Part shown: piece after piece, positions 20,280-32,350 of the stretch
Numbering within the stretch: the stretch's first letter is position 1
Layout: every line of letters begins with the position of its first letter
Assembly: GCA_004431415.1 (NCBI GenBank)
Contig: QPMI01000638.1
Location: 168,501-232,500, forward strand
Source of the DNA: Cyanophora paradoxa
Taxonomy: Eukaryota > Glaucocystophyceae > Cyanophorales > Cyanophoraceae
Length of the DNA stretch: 64,000 bases
Direction of reading: 5' to 3'
The notes under the pieces: model-generated
Databases searched by the model: none
The model's input: the letters and a program-made list of their open reading frames with translations, nothing else
What the model was told of the DNA's origin: nothing
Translations under genes and position numbers: made by a program

Positions 20280-20490
20280 GCCCCCGCCGCCACAAGACGC
20301 GATGCCGCACTCGCCGTGCGGGCACATGTAGCTCTAGCTAGCTAGAGTGTCCGTGGGGACACTGGCCACGCAGGGCCCGGTTGGTCAGTTCGCTGATGGG
20401 CTGGGCCCGCGGCCGCAGCGACCACAGTGTACATTCCCACACTTGTAGCCCGGACTTGTGGTTTGAATTCGTGCCCAAATGCTGAGTTTA
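20280..20490 (+). repeat. Repeat family D copy
   Basis: GCGATGCCGCACTCGCCGTG, CTAGCTAGAGTGTCC, GGGCTGGGCCCGCGGCCGCA, GTGTACATTCCCACAC, TGTAGCCCGGACTTGTGG, CCAAATGCTG. Very close to the 14.4 kb copy. Confidence 0.9.
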
Positions 20491-20511
20491 CGCCGAACAC
20501 ACTAGCTGGGC

Positions 20512-22545
20512 TCAACTTTCGTCAGAGTCCTCTGGAGGTGCAAGATCTGATGGAGACCCCTTTGTTGGCGTAATGAAGCACTCCGGGGGTATAGCATCCT
20601 GATGCCGCGGGGTCCAGTTGCAGGCAAAGAAGAGGTCTGGTCGAGCGTAGAAGTTGAGAGGCGGGCATGCAATGATTTTTCCAGCCTCGAAAATCACTGG
20701 GAGCCCCCGGCGAGCAAGGTGCGGAAGCCATCTGAATGCATGAAGAAAGGTGAGGGAGGAGCACGCAAGAAGTCTAAAATCTGCACTCGTACCTTAAGCC
20801 TTTGATCCACGGAATCTGTGCTTTGACTGAAAGCCAGTCATTAGGGGACATTTGTCTTATGGTGAGGGGTCCACAGGAAACGGGTGTCTGGGTCTTGGCA
20901 TGAGGAGAAATTCGAACGAGCCACCTTCACCAACCGTCAGCCCGTCTGATCTCTGCAGATGAGAGGCGGAAACTCACCTCCCATCCCAAAGCAGCGATTT
21001 CCCCAATGTGGTTGGTTCTTCTGCCGAATCTCGTGGGTTTTCAGCGTTTGGCTGGTGCTCTTCACGAGTCACAAGGATCGCCTCCTTCACTTTAGTGAAC
21101 GACTGGAGTTTGCAGCCCCCTGGAAGATGTTTAGGAAGATGTTTAGGAAGGCACAACGACCTATGGACAACAGGAGCGCACCCAGGGTCGTTCCAGAATT
21201 GAGACCACCCTCATCACAAATCCTGTTCGAAAAATCACAAACAGAAGGCAGCAGCGGGGAAGCACCAACCTCTGCAACAATCTAGAGACCTGGTCTGTGT
21301 CAGGGGCGTATTGCATGCCTCCAATGTTCAAAAGAACTCGTGTCAGAACCCTCATTCCGACCTGCGATATTAGACAGCATGGTTACACTCAATTCCTTGA
21401 GAGCAGGTTGGGGGACTCACCGACTGGGGAAGATTGCGGAACTCTTCACCGGCATTGAAAAAAGCATACCCGTACTTCGGAAAGACACGACATGACGTCT
21501 TCAAGAATTCCGTGGCTTTTTCGTTCAGTGCGTCCCGGTGCAGCTGCATGTGGTGGGCAGTAGTTGCGAACTGCTGGACTACTGAGCTGCTCGCAAGCTG
21601 TACAGAAGACTCTCTTCCGAGTGAGTCGGCCAGTCCCCTCGAATCGATGGTAGACAACGTGTGTCGAACGCGAGCCCTGTAGAATGCCTGGTTGCCATTA
21701 GAGGGGTCTTCAATCCATTCCTGGCCTCCCTCAGAACAGACATTTTGCAGATCGCCCTGTACATAAACTTAGAATATAGAAGAGTGAAATCGGGGAGGAG
21801 GAAGATAGGGGTGCTGGCCTTCGTTTCATCAAGGATGGGCCGGAGGAGCTTCACACTATCCGCAAGGCTTGTAACTGGTGACATGCACGCGAGCCCGTCC
21901 ACCCCACTTGCACGTGAGAAACGAAGCACGAGAGTCTCAGCCTACGGAGCAGGAGAGATGAGTCGTTCGCATGACGGCATCGCGGATACGGACCTGGTCC
22001 TCGATTTGGTGCCCCGTGAGAAGGAAGCGAATACGATTCGCGAGGCAAAAATCGCGAAGCATGTCGTATCGCTTTTCGCGGGCAGCTTTGAGCATTCGCG
22101 CGGTCGAAGGCGGTCCGCCTGGCCAGGAGACGGTGAGTGTGTCGTGAGGGATTCCTGCGCCGCGAAACGCAGCGTAAGCCACATAGCAACATCGACACGC
22201 ATAACTTCGCTTTGCTTCACCTCGACTCCGCATCCAGTCGCGCACGCGCGCGGCCTCGGCCGAGCTCTCGGGCCGCAGGCCGTGATCCACGGTCACGGCG
22301 CGAATGCGTACGCGGTTCTCGCGCGCCCACTTGTGGGCCAGCAAGCAGAGGGCCATGCTATCCGATCCACCGGAAACCGCGACGGCTGCAGGATGCGTGA
22401 GCTGCGCTCGCAACCACCGGAGCAGGGACGGCGAACCGACAACATGCCCCGGTTTAACGGCGCCAGCCGCAGTCAAATTGCGCGCGAGGGATGATCTTAT
22501 GGCATCCGCAGATCGCCGAGCGGTGGTTCCAGCGCTTGCCTGCAT
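20512..22545 (-). CDS. tilS: tRNA(Ile)-lysidine synthetase TilS, probably organellar
   Basis: TilS modifies C34 of the CAU-anticodon tRNA-Ile to lysidine so that it reads AUA. This is a bacterial and organellar activity. Exons on the minus strand encode the ATP-binding PP-loop AVAVSGGSDSMALCLLAHKW, then TVDHGLRPESSAEAARVRDW; GIPHDTLTV and RFLLTGHQIEDQ; AETLVLRFSRASGVDGLA; and the family's EWIEDPSNGNQAFYRARVRH. C-terminal segments LTRVLLNIGGMQYAPDTDQV, PGGCKLQ...AILVTREEH and GLPVIFEAGKIIACPP correspond to the TilS C-terminal domains. Stop at 20512-20514. The ATG at 22543-22545 gives about 55 residues rich in Ala, Ser and Arg before the catalytic domain, as expected of a transit peptide. Introns are short, for example the one after MRSR (GTGAAG...GCGCAG). 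Confidence 0.92.
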
Positions 22546-23029
22546 AGCACCTAGACCGACGGGGTGTAATCGCGACTGCAGCGCTAGCTGCGCCCGCAGT
22601 TCAGCGGCGGTTCACACGCCGGTAACGCGGCCGGTTGAACCCGGTTCTTGCGAGGGGGTACGGCGCCGGAAGCGCAGTTCGCCCTCGTGCGGCGACTCGC
22701 GGGAGCGCCGCTTTGATGGCGGGCTTTGAGTTGATGGTAAGCGTGCAGCGATGTCCTCCCTGCTTCTTCATCCAACTCCTTGCGTTTAGGAGACGCTGAG
22801 CCTTCTCGCGGCTACGAAAAGCAGCCTCGGCGCCCTCTCGAGCGCCAAACGCAACCACGTTCATGGGCGCTCGTGCTGTCATCACACGGTGAGTTCAGAT
22901 CCCGTCCGTGCCCGCATTACAAATCGCCCGGACGCCCGCGCGCCCGCCCCGGCGTGTGCGCTCGGCAATGCCGCGTGATCTCGCCATCACTATCTAGAAC
23001 ACTGTTATGCAGCCGCGCTCCGAGGACGC
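22546..23029. other. Intergenic, shared upstream region of TilS and the RING gene
   Basis: About 480 bp between the starts of two divergent genes. GC-rich, without a recognisable repeat or ORF. Presumably contains promoters for both directions (inference). Confidence 0.5.
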
Positions 23030-26000
23030 ATGCGGGGTCGGCTCTTGTTCAGGCCGCCTGCGCAGGATCACAAGCGCCTTGGCGAGTTCTGGTCACTTGC
23101 ATCTCCCGCCGACCGCAAGAGCAGCAGCCTCATTGATCTCTCCGTGCGTTCGCTGCGCATCCGTCCCGTTGCGCTGCCTCACTCCTGCTTTTCGGGCGCC
23201 AGTTCCTTTGCAATACGCTCCGTCAGATCGGGTTCCCGTCTGCATTTCTGTCTGAGAGCCTAGACACTCGGAGGCGAGAGTGGCCGAAGCGCGTCGTGGC
23301 CACGATTCCGCCCCCTCTGTACGCTGCACGGGAGATCCTGGCGTTGCTGCGCTTCGAGGTCGAGGTCACCACAGTGCAGGTTCGGGTTTGTTCGCCGCTC
23401 TGTGTCGAGACCACGCCCAGTCTGATCAGCTTCTGTCCCGTTGAAGTACTCGACCAAGGAGTTTGGAGAGACCAGAGTCATTTGCAAGCGCCCCTCTAAA
23501 GTTGATCTTGGGCCGGGCATCCTCCAAGGCCCGGGGGAGGGGTGCCTCCCCCCGGGAAAGTCTCTCAATGTTGTTTGCCAAGAGTCCCTGGGTGAATTTT
23601 CGGGAAGCACCTTGGACTCATTATCTGGAGACGATCGACTGAAGAATATTTACGTTAACATCACATTGACGGTCTCCGACGAATCGCCAAGCTCGGAGCG
23701 GGCTGTTGTGTATCGCAACTCCCAGGTTGTTCTCATGTGGGAGTTCCCACTCTCGGAGTTGTATGGGTTCGTTCTTCCTCCCACCTCGCCATTCATTCCG
23801 GTTGTGACCATTTGTTTCATTCGCAGGGAAATTGTCGAGCACAATTTTCAGCCGGCTCTTAAGCAGGTTGGTGAGTCGTTCACGCGAGACCTGCATGCCG
23901 TTACGAAAGGCAAGGTCACATCCGATGGTCTGCAGAATTTCTGGGGGGCCCGGTTCGTAAAACCCCACTTTTGTGAGGACATACATATTTGTCCTAATGG
24001 TTCTCGAGCAGACTCGACTGCTGGTGCTCAAAGGATGGTAAGAGTAAGGGCTCTTGCGGAAAGGCACCAAAGGAGAAGAAGGGTGGCGCTTGCGACGGCC
24101 GCCCGAAGGTCTCTGTAGACTACATCCCAGGTCGAGATATCTATTCGCTCCGTAGCTTCTCAGTGCGCCTGTGGGTCTCTTTCTTCCGTCACCGCATTTG
24201 AACTGGACGGCAGGTTACTCTGTCTTGGGGGCAGATCGATCGGCATCTATTTCATGACGTCAAGAATGTGAAGGTGCAATCACCGTGTCATTCAGCACTG
24301 TGGTTCTTTGTGACCTCGGCCTTGAAGATGGTGTCTCCGAGCGCCCATGAGCGTGTACTGCGGACGGGCCTTGCCATATTCTCGTCCCAGGAGGCGCTGG
24401 AGTCGGGTGTCAACGAGCTCTGTGTAACAGACAGCACAGCGTCTTGGCCTTCGTTGCTCAACGCTTCAAACCCGGAAACGCGCGTGAAATTAGAGGACAT
24501 TTTGCAGGCTCGTTTTTTTCCCGCGTCTCAGCTTTCGCTCATGTCCACATCTAATGTGCTTTGTAGGCTGGTGAAGCAGCACCCTCAATTTCGGAGGCCG
24601 TGAAGTGGAGTGTCGACGAGTACTTGACGTCCGTATTGATTCTTTTACGATTAAATCAGCAGAGACCTGACAGGCTTACAGAGCTGCCGATCTTCGTCTA
24701 AGCCCTCTTGCCCCTGCTGCCTCGAATCCATCGCTCGAGAGCGATGACAGCACGTCTGCGACCTCAATGCCCTTAGCAAACAAGCCAAAAGCTCCCATCG
24801 CAAAGGAGAAAGATGACAGTAAGGACGATGTCGAAGGGGTGAATCCTTTCGGCACTGGAGCTCTAGAGCATGTCTCCCGGGAATACGACGCGCTTGAGAA
24901 GAGGTGGGCCTCGTGTTCACTTCCCAAGACGTCATGCAGATGATGGGAAATTGCATCAGATTGCTTGAGCTGCATCGCAAAGATCGGGCGCTGGAGGCTC
25001 GCCTTCGTGAGATCGATGGGGCGTTGGCTGCGATTGAGAGCCGCATTTTTCCCGCAGCAGGAATCGTGAATTCGGCTGGAACTCCGCTGCTTGACTGTCC
25101 GAAACCCCCCTTATTTTACTCCTGCTGTGTCATTCCAGGCTCACGTATTCTCCAGCACACAAGTGTCTGGAAGGAAAGGCCGGCCTGCTGGGGGAGTCTA
25201 GCGGCACTGTTCAGCTCCCAACGGGCTCATCCTACTTCGTCAGGGTTTATGAGCTCACTGTTGGCACCGATGCATACCACCGGCACAGGTGTGCAGCGGT
25301 TCCCACTTTCTGTAATGATTCTTCGAACAATGTCCCTAGGAAATCAACATCGGTCATCCGTGAGAAGGCAGAGAAGCAACATCAACAGCAGTCATCAAGT
25401 TCACCCGCCGGCACTTCTGCCGTTGCTGCCTGTGGAAGCTCGTCGGGCTCCGGATCAGCTTCTTGTGCAGCATCGAAAGAAGGGGTAGCACAGGCTCTTG
25501 CAGCTGCTGGTGGAGATGGCATAGTAGATGCAGAGGTCGCCCTCGGTGCTCAATGCAGAAGAGAAGCTGTCAAGGTACAGTGGCCTTGAGAGATTGCACT
25601 TTGTACTCTGATTGTCCATTTTGGAAGGTCCATTGCCGCAACTGGTCTAGGGAAATGCTCCATGCGAAGACCAACCAACAACCGAAAGGTGCACACAATA
25701 GCCAACAGTTTCCACTTGATTGGTGGTTTGAAAATTCTTACACGTGCTCCAGGCAAACGGGTCATTGCAGGCTATGCCCAAAGCTGGCTTGACCCCTGGC
25801 TGGGTGTTGCGAAAGTTCAAGGGGAATTGATGGATGCAGCGCTTCGGTATGTTATCTTGACAAAAGCTGCCCCCGTCGTATCGTATACAGCTTACCTGCA
25901 AACCAGCTACCTCGAGCTCGATTCTGAGCGCAGTGATGTGGATGCTGAAGCTGCCAGGTGCAAGGACGCATTGCATTGGTTTCGGTAAGTCTTGTAAAAG

Positions 26001-27579
26001 ACACTGCCCGTGTTTTCTGACGCATACCACAGTGAGCAAGAGTCCAGAAGGCGCCAGCTCGTACGTGCTTACATGCTGTCCCGACTTCGGGATGGCTCTC
26101 ATTGCTCGCATTGCAGCTCGACTCTGGTGTGGTTCTTATTGCTTCAACGGCGGCGGCTGTGTTTCTACACAAGCTGATGGACTGTCAATCGGCTCATGCG
26201 GACCGTGTCCTTCATGATCTTCTCCAGGAGGAGGAGGCCCAGGCAAAGAGCGAGAAGAAAAAGGGCAAGAAGGCATCATCATCAGCGAAGCTGAAGAAGA
26301 ATGCGGAAGTGGAACGGGAAAGCCCAGCAGTGAGTTCAGGCAAGGAGGAGCATGCCGTTCTGCCAGCACCAGTGCCCACACAGAAGCCTGCCAAGGCTGG
26401 CAAGATGGTGAAGCACAACCCCAAAGGGCCCGATGCAGGGAATGGCAATCCTGCACTTGTGCAGAGGTCGATTGAGAATCCGGCAAGCACTCCTTCAGCA
26501 GTCACCACTCGGCCAGGACAAACAAAAGCAGCTGCTGTGGCACCTTCAAGCTCTCAGGCAACTTTGCAGAAATCCGATCCTTGTGAAGACTCAGTGAGCA
26601 CACCTGAACAGCCAAGGAGGAGCAACCGAGAAGCCCGCAATCTTCCAACAGTCTGCCACCCGTCGCAGCCTCGGCCTCCTGATCCATCACCTTCCACCCC
26701 CGAGCCCTCGACTCCACCTGCCAAAGCTACAGGTTCGTCGAAGAAGGCATCTCAGCACAAAGCAGATGCCTTCTTTGTCGAGAGGAGTCTGGCTGAAGAA
26801 GCTGTAGTAGCAACGGGGTCAGCAGTGAGCAGCATGGATGCTTCAGCAGGGGCCTGGTCTGATGAATCAGGCCGGTCAACACCATCTCCTCCTCGGCAAC
26901 GTGCAGCCCACATGGGTGAGAGGGTAGATGTGCAGCCGCAGTCTCAGCTTGAGGAGCTCCAGCAGAATTGGGCCAGTCTGAAGGTCAGCCACGGCAAGCT
27001 GCAGGCCGCCCAAAGTCGAGCGGAGGCAGATGCACGCCAAGCGAAGGAGGCGCTGGAAGTGGCTCTCGGTGAGCTGTCTCAACGAGACGCAGCTTTACAG
27101 GCGGCATACCAGCAAATTGCGGCCTTCCAGGTTCTCCTTGAGCAGCAGCAGCAGCAGCTAGAGGCATCGGAGAGAGGTCGAAGGGAGGCAGAGCGTAACG
27201 TTAGGCTTTTGGGTGGAGATCAAGAACAGCTGCGTAGTCTCCGGTACAACGAGGTGAGTCCTGCAATGTTTGGCCGTCACAAAGCTAACTTGTCAGTAGC
27301 TGGAGTTCATTGAGGCGACCCTCAAGGCTGCGTTGGAGAGGACGATTGCAACCCGGATATGCGCAACACAATCTTGGAGCCTGCTGCGTTGTATGATCTG
27401 CAATGCCGCCGAGGTACGAGCACTGTGTGACACATGTCTCATGAGCTCATATGTGTGACCACGATTAGGCGACTCTTGTATTTGCCCCGTGCGGACACAA
27501 GGCTTGCCCCAACTGCGGATCACACTGCGAGGCTTGTGCTAATTGCGGATCACATGTAGAAAAACGTGATGTTCTATAG
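23030..27579 (+). CDS. Unassigned long protein with C-terminal RING finger
   Basis: Many plus-strand exons with consistent composition: DHKRLGEFWSLASPADRKSS; NTLRQIGFPSAFLSESL then REWPKRVVATIPPPLYAARE (about 23210-23390); KNIYVNITLTVSDESPSSER; HERVLRTGLAIFSSQEALES; KDDVEGVNPFGTGALEHVSR; SSYFVRVYELTVGTDAYHRH; QSWLDPWLGVAKVQGELMDA then YLELDSERSDVDAEA; and the 403-codon ORF from 26102 with a Lys-rich linker (KSEKKKGKKASSSAKLKK), Pro/Ser-rich low-complexity sequence and a coiled coil (about 26940-27230). The last two exons form a C3HC4-type RING: CMICNAAE, then LVFAPCGHKACPNC and CEACANC, stop at 27577-27579. A RING usually means an E3 ubiquitin ligase. I cannot exclude that 23030-24660 is a separate gene. 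The rest is unlike any family I recognise. Confidence 0.62.
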
Positions 27580-27629
27580 CTTGTGAAACGGATCACATGA
27601 GGAAAAAACGCGACTAGGACGTCGCAGGT
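27458..27629 (+). repeat. 172-bp duplicated segment, copy 1, carries the RING exon
   Basis: Starts ACCACGATTAGGCGACTC and ends GGACGTCGCAGGT. Near-identical to 39871-40042 (one difference seen, T at 27540 against C at 39953). It includes the 3' splice site, the entire last coding exon and stop of the RING gene, and 50 bp of 3' flank. Confidence 0.95.
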
Positions 27630-28385
27630 TTTTTTGCAGACGATTACGATTAGACCCTAACCCTAAACGTAAGACGGGGGTCGTCGGTTTGCCGCCGTGA
27701 TCCGCTGGATTGTGGCTCAGGCGGGCCAGCACTGCTCTAGTATGCCCCTAAGGGCCCGGTGCATGCCGGCTCAAGCCTTTGAAGCTCGTGCGCGCCCAGC
27801 ACCATGACGACCAGCACCATGGCGCGACTCGGCGAGCTTGAGGCCACAAGCTGTGTGGCCCACTGGGGGCCAGTTAGCGAAGGGGACCACTTTACTGTCA
27901 TGACTCTCATGACTCTCATGACTCTAGTGATTAGGCTCCGAGACTGATCATGATCATGAGTACTAGTGGAGCCAGCAAACCGTTGAACGTTAACGTTACG
28001 TTGAATGCACAAGCGCGCCACTTCCCCACAATTGTAGCTAGCTATCGCCTTGCAATTGCAGGCCGGGCCTCTTGAGGCACATATGTACATTTATAATGCA
28101 ATAAAGGACACACACGGAGCTGGTCCGGATCCCTTCATGTTCGCACATATATATATGGTGTTCACAAATATTGGATTTAAGTGCTAAGGATTCCGTGAGC
28201 CTTGGCGCGGCGAGATGGCATGCGTAATTGTTGTGAAACGTGAATGATCTATCGATTTGGTGGCCATGTGAGCTCGAGGAAGTCGGCTTTGATTAGGATT
28301 TGGGACACAGGGCTGGACAAGCTGTGAATAGCTAGAGATGCATGCGCAGGAAGGGAGCTCGCCCTCTCCGGGACGGGACTGGGTG
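27580..28385. other. Intergenic between the RING gene and the BRUTUS-like E3
   Basis: No gene. Contains the interstitial telomere-like tract (27655-27667), ATGACTCTC triplicates (about 27898-27925) and TA-rich palindromes near 28145. Convergent 3' ends lie on both sides. Confidence 0.6.
27655..27667. repeat. Interstitial telomere-like tract
   Basis: CCCTAACCCTAAA directly after CGATTACGATTAGA. Only two units, so it is suggestive of a TTTAGGG-type telomere rather than proof. Confidence 0.55.
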
Positions 28386-31300
28386 TCAGGTGACGCGGGT
28401 ATTGTAAGAGGCGCAGTGGCCACAGCGGTGGTAGAGGAAGTGGAAACGGACGGTGCTCTTCTGCTCGCAGTCATTGCAGTAGATGTGGGAGGTGCGCCCT
28501 GCGTACTCGGCTGGCAGCACATCGTTTGCCACAAGCGTGTCCTGAGGAAGTCAAGAAATCAATGCCATGAAACAAACTATGTTGGAAAATATTATCACGC
28601 ATCACCAACTGCGTACCAGCTGTGCGAACAGAGCAGACATGTCGCCGAGTGATTTCAGACATATCGGACATGTGTACTGGTTCTGGACGTACGATCTGAT
28701 CAAAGATCAGCACAGGAAAAAACTTCAAAGGGTCAGATCCATGGACCGAAAGCAGTCTGTATGCATGTAGTGCCCACAGCGAAGCATTTTAACCTGAGGG
28801 GCCGGTGAGAAGAGGTATGTGCCTGTGTCTGAACTGACAAGCCGACCTGAGTAGTGGAGGTGAACATATACTGATTACATATGGGGCAGTTTGACTCAAG
28901 AGAGTTCTGGAGGCAGCGGTGTTCTCGAAGAGACATCGCCATGCACGCGTTGCAGCGCATGCAGTGGAAGAAGTCGATTCCAAGGCCGCGCCCCATCCGG
29001 CAGATGTTGCAGAACGGGCAGTGGTATATCCACTTGCCGCCGTCATCATCAAAGAACTTGCCTGCTCTACAAAGTCAGCGGCGTTGAGCAGGCCCCACTG
29101 GGCAGGTGGGAGGGGGCGGACAGATGTGGCAGTAGTAGCGGGCGAGGGGCCGGCCGCAGCAGACGGGGGAGCGGCAGGTGGGCCCGACGGGCTGCACAGT
29201 ACTGCAGCGCATGCAGAGCATCTCGCGGGTGGCGTATCTGGAGGGCCGTCAAGCGGGCACGGTGGGCGAGCGGGAGGATGCGGGCGCACCGGTCCATGGT
29301 GTGGTCCGAGGCGTCGTCGTGGCACACGCGGCACGTGAAGAAGCGCCCGCAGCACGCCGCCCGCAGCTTGCACGACCTCTGGTAGTGCGCGCACCCCAGC
29401 ACGCCCCGCTCTGTGCTCTGCGCGCCCCTCAGCGGAGGCGCCTGGCTTGGGGGGGCCAGGGGGGCGGACGTGGTAGGTGGGGTTGAGGTCAGTCCCGAGA
29501 GGATCCGAAGTAGAGCTAGAAGTGGTAGCCCCACAGGCTTCCAAATGCCGATCAAGAGCACCGACCCTGTTTGGAGAATGGTCCCGACCTTGGCGCCACC
29601 GCCGCGTCATCAGCGCCTGGATGCGGGCCGTCTTGGCCTGCACGTCGATGCTGGGGTCCCGTGCCACCGCGCGTATCGCCGCCTCGACGTCCTCCGCGCT
29701 CCCCGGCCCCTCCTCCTCCATCGCTCCCTCACCCTCCACCCCTGCCCCGGTGCCGGCGCCGTCGCGCAGGGTGGCGGCGGGCCGCCCTGTGCCCTCTTCG
29801 TCCTCCGGGAAGACCCACCAGCACGAGAGCCACTTCTCGAACATGGTGCCCATCGTGACCTGCGCCCATCCTGCTCGCGCCACCCCGGGCTGCAGTGGGC
29901 AGAGAGTGGCGCACCTTGCGGATGTGCCTCATCATGTTCCTGCTCTCTGATTCACTCAAGCTCTGCACCATCCATGGGAGCATCTGTTCCAGCATCGCTG
30001 ATGGACGGTGCCCAATGATCCGGCCCATCAGCGCCTAAACCAAGCATGAGCATGCGAAGGTAAAACCAAAGCTAGTGGGGCAAGCCTCCTGTTCTTCTTG
30101 AGAAAAAAAACTGCGTAGCTGGGGAAGGATTTCTCGCTCCTCCTTCAAAAGATGCAATGCCAGGCTCTCGACTAACGTCGAGGATCGAACCTTGGAGCAG
30201 AATAAGAAGAGGTTCAACAAAGCTCAACATATAACGAGGGCAAAAGCACACTCGGATTTCTGACAACAGCTCTTCGCGTTCACGGGCTGCCACTTCTGGA
30301 GCCAGCGCCCGGTGTATGAGCTTGTGGAGTTCTTCAAAGAGGTGGCGCTCGCAATCATGCTCCATCTCGAAGCTCTTTGAGACCGCCAGCTGGAAGGAGC
30401 TTCTCTGTCAGTGGCTGCAAAGAGGGCAGCGCAGCCATAATGCAAACCTCGCCACGCTGGCGTAGCCGGGCATCCAGAGCAGGGAAAAACACACGATCCT
30501 CCCCTTGGCTGTGGTCCTTCACCACGTTCCATAGCGTGTGGAAGCGTTCCGCAAGTGCGGCCACCTGCAAGATGTACAAGATGTGTCATTGTGAGGAAGG
30601 GGACGTTTGTTGGAGGGGAAAGAAGTCAGCGCTTTCGAACCTCGGTGTCACGAGCAGGGTCAACCCGGCGAGATGCGAGTTCAATGTCTTTGAACTCCCC
30701 CCGGATCGCCTCGTGTATAACACAAATAATGTCAACAGGGTCGACTATCCTCACGGTGCCAGCGGCGTGAACGCGTAGCATCCACACGGAGGGGATTGTC
30801 TTCGACACCTGGTCTGCTAGCTGCAGCTGCTCTTGGTGGGTAAATAGCTTTCGCATTAGCGGCAGGAGCTCCTTCTCCTCGCGGCTCAGGTGGAAGCCGA
30901 GGTTCGTGTCGAGGACGGTCAGCTTGTGCACCGCCTGCGCCACCAGCTGCGCCCGCACGCTGAGGTCCGCTGTCACCAGTGTGCTCTGGAGCAGCTCCGC
31001 TATAGCGCAGAAGAAGCGGTCCTCGTTCTCGTGGTCGCAGCTGTACGGCGCCGATACTCCATGCTGGTCGGGCTCCGCTGGCTGCGGAGGAGTGTGCACG
31101 TGGTGGTCGCCATGCACTTCGAACTGCTTTGCCAGAGACCGCAGACGATTGGTCAGCGCAGGCAAAACTATCTCGTCTTCCGCCTTGCTGTGGTCCTTGA
31201 GCATCGCCTCGAGAAAACTGAATCGACTCTCGAGGGCTCGCAGCTTGCACTCGTCGAAAGGGCCCGCCAGCTCCATCGCCGATGCCTCCAAATTCACCAG

Positions 31301-31525
31301 CTCCATACGGATTACCTTGTGCATATGTACGAGCTCTGTTATCGGCCCATCGTCGGCCTGCGCACGCGGGTCGGCACCACGGTATTCGGCCCGGCGACCA
31401 GCTACAGCTACAGCCCCGTATGAATGGGGCCAACACGCGCTAGCTGATATCGCGTGCCGCATCAACACGCAAAGTAGATCTAGGAGGTCAGGGGGCGGCG
31501 CGCGTACCTCGACATCGTCTTCCAT
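28386..31525 (-). CDS. BRUTUS/HRZ-like hemerythrin, CHY and RING zinc-finger E3 ligase
   Basis: BTS/HRZ proteins are iron-binding E3 ligases that restrain iron-uptake regulators in plants and green algae. Order of parts: exon 1 MEDDVE (ATG 31523-31525); hemerythrin-like region 1 with ELVHMHKVIRMEL, KDHSKAEDEIVLPAL and FHLSREEKELLPLM; region 2 with KDHSQGEDRVFFPAL, EHDCERHLFEELHKLIHRAL and LHLLKEEREILPQL; the linker GRIIGHRPSAMLEQMLPWMV; CHY zinc finger LGCAHYQRSCKLRAACCGRF and CRVCHDDASDHTMDRC; CTCHY/RING part YHCPFCNICRMGRGLGIDFF, CMRCNACM and SNCPICNQYMFTS; and a rubredoxin-like end RFHFLYHRCGHCASYNTRV with stop at 28386-28388. His and Glu ligand spacings are kept. Two hemerythrin regions are seen, where land-plant BTS has three. 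About ten short introns. Confidence 0.93.
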
Positions 31526-32134
31526 AAGAGCCCCGCGCTGAAAACTGCGCAGGGGGTCGGCAACGTGCGGCCGCCCCCCGCGCGCGTGAAGTGTCCAGCA
31601 CGAACCGGCGCAGCGCTCGATGCGCCCGTTGAGCGCTCCCGTCGGTGGAGCTCTGCTCAGAGTGCGCGCCGGGGCTACGCAGGGCGGCCGGCGCTGAGTG
31701 GCTGATGCACAGAGTGGCAGAGAGTGCGGCACCGGGGGTACAGAGATACAAAGAGGTTGAACCGCCATCCCCGCGCGCGAGCCCCAGTGCGGCTCTCCCC
31801 AAGCGAATCGTACCGTACACAGCCGACGTGATGCGCGATGCATCACGTTGAGAGCGTCCGGCGGCTGTGCGGACGTAGGCTGCGCATGCAGCTCGCGGAT
31901 TCTCGATCGTTCACGGGCCGGCTCCTGTGCTTCGATCAGGTAATACACGCGCGCGTCCCGCCATTGCAGCCCTCGTTGAGGGGGCTTGCAGCAAGGGAAC
32001 ATTCTTTTACGGGACACCGAGGAGGTGCGGGCAATCAGCGGCGGGCCAGCTTCGACAAGATTCGTTGGGCTGGCTGTCGTTCCTCTGAGAGCCGTCGTGC
32101 AGTGCGAGGCCCTCGTCTCCGCGGACTCGTAGAA

Positions 32135-32350
32135 ATTGCGCTTTCTACGCTACGGGCGCGAGCCGGACCTCCTACCTCAGCGCTTTAACTATACCCGTGC
32201 TGTTAGGGATGAGAGCATAACCCGCAGGGACTGGTGCCCTGATGGAAAAAAGGGGATCGGAGCCTAGTTGGCTACGAGCCGAGCAGGCGCTTCGCGTCCA
32301 CGCCCGTGCAGTAGCGGATGAGGCTGCTCCTGCGGGAGGTTTGTGCGATC
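32135..32350 (+). repeat. Element C, single copy
   Basis: TTTCTACGCTACGGGCGCG, CAGCGCTTTAACTATACCCG, GTAACCCGCAGGGACTGG or close variants, GCCTAGTTGGCTACGAGCCG, GCGCTTCGCGTCCACGCCCG, then GATCAGTACGATTATGACC. The same order makes up both arms of the palindrome that follows. A diverged copy lies at 50.2 kb. Confidence 0.9.

Larger units (their letters stand above)
19106..20511. other. Intergenic between TFIIB and TilS
   Basis: No gene supported. Contains a 69-bp tandem duplication (19182-19319), GATTAC and TTGGACGAAAG repeats (about 19460-19780), two long C-runs (20160-20226) and a family D copy (20280-20490) ending 22 bp from the TilS stop. Confidence 0.7.

Noticed and set aside
29413-30018. 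201-codon plus ORF opposite the BRUTUS-like gene
   Set aside because: Shadow of GC-rich coding exons and introns; the minus strand carries the CHY and hemerythrin motifs.
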